DNA of 5,468 nucleotides from Sulfurovum sp. (GTDB lineage: Bacteria; Campylobacterota; Campylobacteria; Campylobacterales; Sulfurovaceae). Positions 1 to 5,372 of this stretch are shown piece after piece. Every line of letters begins with the position of its first letter. The stretch's first letter is position 1. The translations under genes and the position numbers were made by a program. The notes under the pieces were generated by a model. That model was not told the origin of the DNA. It made no database searches and saw only the letters and a list, made by a program, of their open reading frames with translations. The stretch spans positions 1 through 5,468 of the forward strand of contig QNZW01000015.1 of NCBI GenBank assembly GCA_003978375.1. The letters run 5' to 3'.

Positions 1-1
1 C

Positions 2-409
2 GTGGCGTGTCACACAGGAAGAAAAAGTTGTTTTTTTACCTCTGTAATGCAAGATAAAATTATCTTAGACAAAGAGGTAGACACAGATGCCATTTATGGG
101 GTAGTAGACACACTTTATCATACTATTCTCGAACGTAAAAATGCTTCCAAAGAGCAAAAATCATGGACAAAAAAACTTTTAGATGATAAAGCCCTTATGC
201 TTAGCAAAATTCGTGAAGAGGCTGAGGAAGTTTGTGTCGCCATAGATGAAGAGAGTGATGCCCAAGTCATCTATGAAAGTGCTGATTTACTTTACCATAC
301 CCTCGTAGGTTTGGGCTATAGAAATATCTCTCCAGATAGAGTCAAACAAGAACTTGCTAGACGTTTTGACAAGAGTGGCATAGAAGAGAAAGAGAGTCGT
401 TCTAGGTAA
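2..409 (+). CDS. hisIE: Bifunctional phosphoribosyl-AMP cyclohydrolase / phosphoribosyl-ATP pyrophosphatase, 3' part
   Basis: This is the C-terminal 135 residues of a fused HisI-HisE enzyme, which carries out steps 2 and 3 of cytoplasmic histidine biosynthesis (hydrolysis of PR-ATP to PR-AMP, then ring opening of PR-AMP). The first visible residues, ACHTGRKSCFF, are the zinc-binding end of the HisI domain, with Cys3 and Cys10 as the two ligands expected there. The rest of HisI lies left of the window, so the GTG at position 2 is an internal Val codon and not a start. The HisE domain runs from about residue 32 to 125 and shows the MazG-like metal-binding pattern REEAEE (Glu72, 73, 75, 76) followed by YESADLLYH (Glu92, Asp95). 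It ends at TAA 407-409 with a charged tail (EEKESRSR). It appears intact at the C-terminus. Neighbouring genes are unrelated to histidine, so it is probably the end of its own transcription unit. Confidence 0.93.
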   Translation: MACHTGRKSCFFTSVMQDKIILDKEVDTDAIYGVVDTLYHTILERKNASKEQKSWTKKLLDDKALMLSKIREEAEEVCVAIDEESDAQVIYESADLLYHTLVGLGYRNISPDRVKQELARRFDKSGIEEKESRSR

Positions 410-424
410 TACTTAGGTAATGCT
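403..424. repeat. Tandem 11-nt direct repeat across the hisIE stop
   Basis: Two adjacent 11-nt units, TAGGTAATACT (403-413) and TAGGTAATGCT (414-424), differ at one base. The first unit contains the hisIE stop codon. It looks like a small slippage duplication at the gene end. No function is evident. Confidence 0.6.
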
Positions 425-494
425 TTTTCGCTATACTTCTTATTATACTTTAGTGAATATTTAGGATATTCAGAAGGTTCGATAATACTTCATG

Positions 495-503
495 TGTTAT
501 ACA
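495..503 (+). promoter_or_regulatory. Possible extended -10 element ahead of the lipoprotein gene
   Basis: TGT followed by TATACA (498-503) fits an extended -10 box and would give a leader of roughly 30 nt to the ATG at 541. It sits inside a short inverted repeat, GTGT-TAT-ACAC (494-504). No convincing -35 box lies 16-18 nt upstream. A competing -10-like TATACT occurs at 444-449. In such AT-rich DNA these matches are weak evidence. Confidence 0.25.
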
Positions 504-540
504 CTACTACACAATCTAAATTGACTTAAAAAGAAGAAAA

Positions 541-1371
541 ATGAAAAATTTTTGCCTACTTGCATCTATGCTACTCTTTATGCTATCTTGCGAAAATGAC
601 CATAATACAATGGCTGTGATAGATAATGGCAATGATCTACGAAGTCCTCGTATCTCAACTGTCATCAAAAAAGAATATACACATACCAATGATGTAAACA
701 CGCAAACCATTAACTATACCTACAACAAACAAAATTTATTGATTCAAAAAGATATCATGTCCAATAATGTAGAGACAAAAGAATATTTTATTTATAATCA
801 AAAAAAACAACTTATCCAAAAGAAAAAAAATGGCTTTATGTCTAGTGCCAATATAAAATACAATTATAGCAATGTACTCTATAATGACTCTCTTGATTTG
901 CCTGTGGTGACTTTAAATGATGCCACATCCAATTTTCATGGTGCAACTTCTCAATACCAAGTTATCTATACTTATAGACTTGATGAAAATAATAAAGCAA
1001 CTAAACTCATCGCGACGACTTCACAACATCGAATTGACAATGATACCAGTGAAGAGCTTCCTGAACTTGTTATAGATTATGATTACAATGATAAAAATCA
1101 ACTTATTTCTAAGAAAAGCAACAATGCAGAACAAGTTATCTATCAATATGATGCATTTGATAAACTCATCTCAGAGACAAGCAATACAATGCAAACATTA
1201 TATACCTACAACCAACATCATCTTTTAATCGCTTCACAAACCTATGATACAAAATCATGGAAACTGATAGAAACAAAAACCTATTTTTATGAAAACAAAC
1301 CTTACTATTATAAACAATCTCCTATCGAGTTTTTAGACCAAGGTCAATATCGTAATTCAGGAATATATTAA
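541..1371 (+). CDS. Predicted lipoprotein with YD/RHS-like repeats, function unknown
   Basis: This 276-residue protein is not a family I recognise by name. It opens with a short lipoprotein signal: basic MK, a hydrophobic stretch to about residue 15, then FMLSC with Cys17 as the likely lipidated residue, so it is expected on the periplasmic face or in the outer membrane. The mature part is hydrophilic and rich in Asn, Lys, Gln and Tyr. It is built from a recurring unit of the form Y-x-Y-[ND]-x3-[LxI]-x: about residues 58-70, 82-94, 142-157, 179-191, 200-212 and 220-231, with a degenerate last copy near 247-258. This spacing resembles YD/RHS repeats, which form beta-strand sheets, but there is no RHS core, toxin domain or long repeat array. 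A purine-rich AAGAAG at 531-536 is a modest ribosome binding site. It is separated by 131 nt from hisIE and 130 nt from eptA, so it is probably monocistronic. Alternative: a beta-rich adhesion or envelope scaffold protein. Confidence 0.8.
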   Translation: MKNFCLLASMLLFMLSCENDHNTMAVIDNGNDLRSPRISTVIKKEYTHTNDVNTQTINYTYNKQNLLIQKDIMSNNVETKEYFIYNQKKQLIQKKKNGFMSSANIKYNYSNVLYNDSLDLPVVTLNDATSNFHGATSQYQVIYTYRLDENNKATKLIATTSQHRIDNDTSEELPELVIDYDYNDKNQLISKKSNNAEQVIYQYDAFDKLISETSNTMQTLYTYNQHHLLIASQTYDTKSWKLIETKTYFYENKPYYYKQSPIEFLDQGQYRNSGIY

Positions 1372-1446
1372 GCTAAACTTACTACTATTACTGCACTAAC
1401 TAAATACTTTCGTACAAAAATGTTGCTTTGAGGTTTAATACATATC

Positions 1447-1456
1447 ATATGCATAT
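1447..1456. promoter_or_regulatory. Perfect 10-bp palindrome, possible operator upstream of eptA
   Basis: ATATGCATAT is its own reverse complement and lies immediately upstream of the extended -10 box at 1459-1467, in the -35 to spacer region, where a regulator would bind. The heptamer TCATATG occurs twice here, at 1445-1451 (overlapping the palindrome) and 1484-1490. An operator role is inference. It does not match the PmrA-box pattern I know from enterics. Confidence 0.3.
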
Positions 1457-1458
1457 TT

Positions 1459-1467
1459 TGGTATAAA
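1459..1467 (+). promoter_or_regulatory. Likely extended -10 promoter element of eptA
   Basis: TGG followed by TATAAA (1462-1467) is a good extended -10 match about 35 nt before the eptA ATG. The preceding DNA is T-rich, as in many Campylobacterota promoters. No strong -35 is visible (TACATA at 1439-1444 is at 17-nt spacing but poor), which suits either an extended -10 promoter or an activator-dependent one. Confidence 0.4.
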
Positions 1468-1492
1468 GTTTCAAACAATTAAATCATATGTT

Positions 1493-1496
1493 GGAG
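1493..1496 (+). promoter_or_regulatory. Shine-Dalgarno site of eptA
   Basis: GGAG with a 5-nt gap to the ATG at 1502 is the clearest ribosome binding site in the window and fixes the eptA start. Confidence 0.7.
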
Positions 1497-1501
1497 TCTT
1501 T

Positions 1502-3133
1502 ATGCCAAGTTTATTTCCAAATAAAAAAAGAGCACTCTTTTCTCTCTCTTGGACGCGTATTATCATTGCTTTGTCTGCATACTATGCTTTTATACTCAAC
1601 TACCCCTTACTTGTGCATTTTTATGGTTTGGCAATAGATAGTGGTATGCTATTTGCTCTTTCTGGTGGATTTGTACTTATGTGTGCATTTATCATTATAT
1701 TTACGATGCTGTCTATACCGTATCTATTTAAGCCTTTTATGATTTTTTTAACCTTGGCTTCTTCTTTTGCCTTGTATGGTGCAGCCAAATATAATGCCAT
1801 CTACGATTATGATATGATGGTAAATATATTTGAAACAAATAGCACAGAAGCTTTTAGCTATCTTTCACTCTCTTTAATTGTGTTTGTATTTTTTACGGGG
1901 TTACTTCCTGCATTGTTTCTTTTTTTTGTCAATATAAAACCCTCAAAATCTATATCAAAAGCCCTACTTAATCGCAGCATGTTGTTGATTTTTGCTGTGC
2001 TTTTTTTAGCTGGAATATATGCGATGTATTACAAGAGTTATGCAGCAGTCGGGCGTAACAATAGCTATCTAAACAAGATGATAAATCCAGCACATTTTTA
2101 CTACACACTAAAGTATATAAAGAAAAAATATTTTACTAAAAAATTACACTATTTGACACTAGGTAAAGATGCAAAACTTTTGGCTTCTACAAACAAAAAA
2201 CCAACTTTAATGGTTTTGGTATTGGGAGAGACGGCTAGAGCACAAAATTCATCTTATAATGGATACAAGCGTGATACAAACCCCTATACGAAAAACCTTG
2301 GCATCATAGCCCTACAAGATGTTGCTACTTGTGGTACTGCGACAGCTGTCTCTGTACCTTGTATGTTTTCTAATATGCCAAGAAAAAAGTACAAACATGA
2401 ACGAGCCAATGCTCAAGATAATGTATTGGATATACTAAAACACGCAGGAGTTGATATTTTATGGAAAGACCACGATGGTGGGGACAAAGGTGTTGCAAAG
2501 CATTTAAACCCTATACATATTCCGATGCACGACGACCCAAAATCATGCAAAGACAACGCCTGTTATGATACTTTTTTATTAAAAGATTTAGATACATTCA
2601 TCACATCAAACCATAAAAATAAACTCATAGCACTTCACATAGCAGGAAGCCATGGACCTACCTATTGGCTACGTTATCCAAAAGAGATGGAGCATTTTAA
2701 ACCCTCTTGTAATAGAAGCGATATAGACAAATGTACAGACGAAGCACTGGTGAATGTATATGACAATACCTTGGTTTATACGGACTACTTTTTATCAAAA
2801 ACAATAGCCCTACTAGAAAAATACTCAGACAGCTACAATGTAGCACTCATGTATCTGTCTGATCATGGTGAATCACTTGGTGAGAATGGTTTTTACTTAC
2901 ATGGAAGTCCCTACTTCGTAGCACCCATCTACCAAAGAAGAGTACCTTGGTACCTATGGATGTCAAAAGAGTATGCCAAAGCAAAAGGGATTGACCAAAC
3001 GTGTTTAGAAAAAAAAGCAAAAGAGGGAAATTATTCCCATGACAATTTCTTTCATACCTTATTGGGTTACTATGGGGTTGAAACAAAACAAAGAGATAAA
3101 AACTTAGATATCATAGATAGCTGTAGATTATAA
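1502..3133 (+). CDS. eptA: Phosphoethanolamine transferase, EptA/MCR family (lipid A or related acceptor)
   Basis: The protein (543 residues, the usual family length) is an inner-membrane enzyme that transfers phosphoethanolamine from phosphatidylethanolamine to a periplasmic acceptor, typically lipid A, releasing diacylglycerol. About five membrane helices fill residues 15-178, followed by a periplasmic alkaline-phosphatase-fold domain. Zinc and catalytic residues align with the MCR-1/EptA pattern: Glu243 in GETAR, nucleophile Thr281 in CGTATAVSVPCMFS, His384 in AGSHGPTY, Asp454-His455 in SDHGES, and His467 in YLHGSPY. Six cysteines pair as in that family: 277/287, 349/354 and 403/411; Cys501 and Cys541 are two more. 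Nothing essential is missing. It starts after a good GGAG site and is the first gene of a same-strand run with an MFS transporter, an App1-like phosphatase and a broken response regulator. In Campylobacter the orthologous EptC also modifies the flagellar rod and other glycans, so the acceptor here cannot be fixed from sequence. Confidence 0.95.
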   Translation: MPSLFPNKKRALFSLSWTRIIIALSAYYAFILNYPLLVHFYGLAIDSGMLFALSGGFVLMCAFIIIFTMLSIPYLFKPFMIFLTLASSFALYGAAKYNAIYDYDMMVNIFETNSTEAFSYLSLSLIVFVFFTGLLPALFLFFVNIKPSKSISKALLNRSMLLIFAVLFLAGIYAMYYKSYAAVGRNNSYLNKMINPAHFYYTLKYIKKKYFTKKLHYLTLGKDAKLLASTNKKPTLMVLVLGETARAQNSSYNGYKRDTNPYTKNLGIIALQDVATCGTATAVSVPCMFSNMPRKKYKHERANAQDNVLDILKHAGVDILWKDHDGGDKGVAKHLNPIHIPMHDDPKSCKDNACYDTFLLKDLDTFITSNHKNKLIALHIAGSHGPTYWLRYPKEMEHFKPSCNRSDIDKCTDEALVNVYDNTLVYTDYFLSKTIALLEKYSDSYNVALMYLSDHGESLGENGFYLHGSPYFVAPIYQRRVPWYLWMSKEYAKAKGIDQTCLEKKAKEGNYSHDNFFHTLLGYYGVETKQRDKNLDIIDSCRL

Positions 3134-3148
3134 AATCAACAAATATGA

Positions 3149-3203
3149 TTTGAAATGATTTTAGGGAGGCGTATTCACTTGCTTTAGTCCTTTCATTTTC
3201 AAA
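3149..3203 (+). promoter_or_regulatory. Long imperfect hairpin between eptA and the MFS gene
   Basis: TTTGAAATGA (3149-3158) pairs with TCATTTTCAAA (3193-3203) with one bulged T. Inside it AGGGA (3163-3167) pairs with TCCTT (3188-3192) with one G-T wobble, leaving a 4-nt T bulge on the left arm and a loop of about 20 nt. The right arms are contiguous, which makes chance less likely. There is no T-run after it, so it is not a standard intrinsic terminator. It could be an mRNA-stability or processing element, or part of the MFS leader. Confidence 0.45.
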
Positions 3204-3237
3204 GTACATACTACATAAAAAAGAGTAAAATATATCT

Positions 3238-4374
3238 ATGATAAACAAAAATATTATAGCCCTAGGATTCGTAAGCTTTTTTACAGATATGGCAAGTAGT
3301 ATGGTGACTTCTATCTTGCCTCTGTTTATTGTCTATACTCTGCATGAGGGAGTAGACAAATTAGGCTATGTTGTGGCAAGTGCTACCTTTATCTCTTATG
3401 CTTTTCGTATACTTTTTGGATATTTGAGTGACAAATATCAAGTCGTCAAACCTTTTGTGGTTACAGGATATTTTATCTCTGCTGTAACCAAACCTCTGCT
3501 TTACTATAGTAACTCTTGGCAAAGTGTAGCATCTTTACGTGGAGTAGAAAGAGTGGGTAAAGCAGTACGTTCTGCGACCAAAGATTCACTCATTTCTGCC
3601 TATAGCAATGGTAAAAGTGGCAGCACATTTGGCTTTCATAAAAGCATGGATATCGCAGGAGAACTCATAGGAAGCCTCATTGTCTTTGGATTACTCTATT
3701 ACTTGGGTGAGAGTGAGGTACTTTTTAGAAATATCTTTGCATCTACACTTATACCTGGAATAATTGCCGTAGTAATTGTGTTATTTTTTGTCAAAGATGC
3801 TCCCTATAAAGCCAAAACAAAAGTATTTGATCCCAAAAAAGATTATGCATTATTGCCTTTATTGTTTGTCTATTTTGGATTTGTCTTTTTTATGTTCAAT
3901 GACTCTTTTTTTCTTATCAAAGCCAAAGAAGTAGGCATAGATACCCTATATATTCCTTTGCTTGTAGTGCTACTCAATCTCACACAAACGTTACTAAGCT
4001 ATAGCATTGGGGTCAAGATAGATGAGATAGGAGCCGTTAAAATACTTAGTCTCTCTTTCATATTTGGTTTTTTATCGATGGCAAGTTTATATTTTAATTT
4101 TATCATTTTAGGTTTTATATTTTTGGGTATTTTTATTGTTGGAAGCTTAAATGCTCTTCGCTCTTATATCTCAGACCATGCTCATAACAAAGGTACAGTT
4201 TATGGCATACTCTATGGGGGTGTGGCACTCTTTGGAGCATTAGGTGCATTGGTTACAGGAATGATTTGGAAAATATATGGTGCACATGGTGCGATACTCT
4301 TTTCATTGGCTGGTATGGGTATACTATTTTTTAGCTATATGGTATATTTGATAAAAAAAAGCAAAAATGTTTAA
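3238..4374 (+). CDS. Major facilitator superfamily transporter, substrate unknown
   Basis: This is a 378-residue inner-membrane protein with around 11-12 predicted hydrophobic helices, the usual size for a compact MFS carrier. Family marks include an N-terminal helix with FFTDMASSM (acidic Asp17), a motif A-like loop GYLSDKYQ at 61-68, the segment RGVERVGKAVRSATKDS at 101-117 and GFHKSMDIAGELIGSL at 132-147. The last two resemble the drug/H+ antiporter-like MFS subgroup with the pattern R-x-x-D/E-R-x-G-K-x-x-R-x-x-x-[RK]-D. A polar loop around 186-203 separates the two halves. The start at 3238 is chosen because it directly precedes helix 1; the ribosome binding site is weak (AAGAGT at 3221-3226). 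Its last 8 nt overlap the start of the next gene, indicating translational coupling. Placed after eptA it may move a lipid, lipid precursor or envelope-active compound, but the sequence does not reveal the substrate. Confidence 0.85.
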   Translation: MINKNIIALGFVSFFTDMASSMVTSILPLFIVYTLHEGVDKLGYVVASATFISYAFRILFGYLSDKYQVVKPFVVTGYFISAVTKPLLYYSNSWQSVASLRGVERVGKAVRSATKDSLISAYSNGKSGSTFGFHKSMDIAGELIGSLIVFGLLYYLGESEVLFRNIFASTLIPGIIAVVIVLFFVKDAPYKAKTKVFDPKKDYALLPLLFVYFGFVFFMFNDSFFLIKAKEVGIDTLYIPLLVVLLNLTQTLLSYSIGVKIDEIGAVKILSLSFIFGFLSMASLYFNFIILGFIFLGIFIVGSLNALRSYISDHAHNKGTVYGILYGGVALFGALGALVTGMIWKIYGAHGAILFSLAGMGILFFSYMVYLIKKSKNV

Positions 4375-5278
4375 GAAAATCTTACTTTTATCACTCATTC
4401 TATCAAGTTCCACCCTACACGCCAAAGACAATATAGTCATCTATCATGCATATGGCAACACTCATCAGATTGTGATACAAGGACGCATGGTAAAAAAGAA
4501 ACCATTTAAAGTAGCAAATAAGGAAGATGGATGGTTTAAAAATCTTTGGAGAAAGATTAGAGAAATAGAAGGTAATGAGCTAAAAAATCAAACTATTTAT
4601 GCCTCTATTACTCATGAAAAATTTAAAACCAAAGGGGATGATGAGGGGTATTTTGAGTTTCATATCACAACTCAAAAAGCCTTGAAAACAGGTTATGCAA
4701 AAGTGTACATACATATAGAAAAAAATGCCAATATCCATGAGAGTAATGTAACAATCATAGATTCACAACCACTTATTGGGATTATCTCTGATTTTGATGA
4801 TACAATCATTGTATCTGATGTCACGCATAAGATACAATTTGCTCAAAATACCCTGTTTAAAAACTACAAACAACGAAAAGTAGTACCAACCATGTTAGAA
4901 CGATTTCAAAAAATTCTTGCACAAAACCCCAAAGATACACCTAGTACACTTTTTATACTCACAGGCTCTCCACAGCAACTCTTTATACCTATTGAAAACT
5001 TTTTAACATATCATCATTTCCCAAAACGAACACTCATACTTAAAAAAATACATGGAGACCACAAAGACCCAATTAGCGACCAATTTGCTTACAAAACACA
5101 AAAAATAGAGCAACTTATCAAGCTTTACCCCAATATAAAATGGATAATGTTTGGCGACAGTGGACAGAAAGATCCACAAATCTATAAAGCCATACAAGAG
5201 AAACATCCTAACAGCACAATAAACTATTATATTCGTGATGTGGAAAGTGGGGAAATTAAAGAGTATAATAAATTATGA
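4367..5278 (+). CDS. Exported App1-family (DUF2183) phosphatidate phosphatase-like protein
   Basis: The 303-residue protein begins with a clear Sec signal peptide (MFKK, hydrophobic to about residue 16, cleavage probably after LHA at 17-19), so it acts in the periplasm. Residues 20-130 form a beta-rich N-terminal domain, containing a lysine-rich stretch and a WFKNLWRKI segment. The catalytic part from about 135 to 295 has HAD-type motifs as in App1: SDFDDT (nucleophile Asp142, Asp144), LTGSP at 198-202, a conserved-type Lys in AYKTQKIEQL (Lys243 or Lys246), and FGDSGQKDP with Asp264 and Asp269. Family knowledge: yeast App1 dephosphorylates phosphatidate to diacylglycerol; the bacterial secreted forms are mostly untested, so the substrate is inferred. 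It overlaps the MFS gene by 8 nt (ATGTTTAA), lacks a good ribosome binding site of its own, and ends in an ATGA overlap with the next frame. This makes a tightly coupled operon. Confidence 0.85.
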   Translation: MFKKILLLSLILSSSTLHAKDNIVIYHAYGNTHQIVIQGRMVKKKPFKVANKEDGWFKNLWRKIREIEGNELKNQTIYASITHEKFKTKGDDEGYFEFHITTQKALKTGYAKVYIHIEKNANIHESNVTIIDSQPLIGIISDFDDTIIVSDVTHKIQFAQNTLFKNYKQRKVVPTMLERFQKILAQNPKDTPSTLFILTGSPQQLFIPIENFLTYHHFPKRTLILKKIHGDHKDPISDQFAYKTQKIEQLIKLYPNIKWIMFGDSGQKDPQIYKAIQEKHPNSTINYYIRDVESGEIKEYNKL

Positions 5279-5352
5279 AAATTTTAATCATAGAAGATGA
5301 CACTATGATGTGTTACCCAAAATTCAGACTAGTTCCCCCTAAAATTTACTAA
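5275..5352 (+). pseudogene. 5' remnant of a response regulator gene, disrupted after about 12 codons
   Basis: The frame starts at ATG 5275 in an ATGA overlap with the stop of the App1-like gene and reads MKILIIEDDTMM. This is the first beta strand and acidic pair (Asp8 or Asp9, next to Glu7) of a two-component receiver domain. From about 5311 it continues as CYPKFRLVPPKIY and stops at TAA 5350-5352, which is nothing like a receiver domain. No other frame downstream restores one in the remaining 116 bases. By position it would have been the regulator of the eptA operon. The rest may lie beyond an insertion to the right, may be lost, or the join may be an assembly error. The response-regulator call rests on only nine to twelve residues plus operon context. 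Confidence 0.55.
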
Positions 5353-5372
5353 ACTTTAATAGTTTTTAAAAC
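5311..5372. other. Possible mobile-element end or rearrangement junction
   Basis: Directly where receiver-domain similarity ends, the DNA reads TGTTACCC, then AGTTCCCCCT (5331-5340), then a tandem 10-mer CTAAAATTTA/CTAAACTTTA (5339-5358, one mismatch). A second C-rich block (ATCCCCAC, 5379-5386) follows. A TGT terminus with repeated TTCCCC-type subterminal blocks is reminiscent of IS21-like or other TGT-ended elements. No transposase, opposite inverted repeat or target duplication is in the window, so this is a hypothesis only. Confidence 0.25.
5351..5365. terminator. Weak hairpin between the truncated regulator and the convergent ORF end
   Basis: AAACT-TTAAT-AGTTT forms a 5-bp AT-rich stem with a 5-nt loop. 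On the + strand it runs into a short T-tract ending at 5367. It lies where two convergent reading frames meet, as a bidirectional terminator would, but the stem is too weak to be sure. Confidence 0.2.

Noticed and set aside
516..710. Open frame of 64 codons on the - strand
   Set aside because: It lies across the start of the lipoprotein gene, has no ribosome binding site or recognisable domain, and is explained by the codon composition of the + strand gene.
800..830. Two runs of eight A bases within the lipoprotein gene, with similar runs at 1920-1927 (T) and 4353-4360 (A)
   Set aside because: Considered as phase-variation tracts. Runs of eight are common in such AT-rich DNA, the frames are intact, and Campylobacterota contingency loci mostly use longer G/C tracts.
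1434..1450. PmrA-box-like direct repeat upstream of eptA
   Set aside because: Only one half-site-like TTTAAT is present; the second half at the required spacing does not match.
2847..3086. Open frame of 79 codons on the - strand inside eptA
   Set aside because: It overlaps the conserved SDHGES and YLHGSPY region of eptA and reads as low-sense sequence; antisense shadow.
3226..3231. TAAAAT as a -10 box for the MFS gene
   Set aside because: Only 6 nt separate it from the ATG at 3238, which would require a leaderless transcript, and no -35 or extended -10 element supports it.
5003..5206. Open frame of 67 codons on the - strand inside the App1-like gene
   Set aside because: It lies opposite conserved catalytic motifs of the + strand gene. 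The hydrophobic look comes from reverse reading of Lys/Asn-rich codons.
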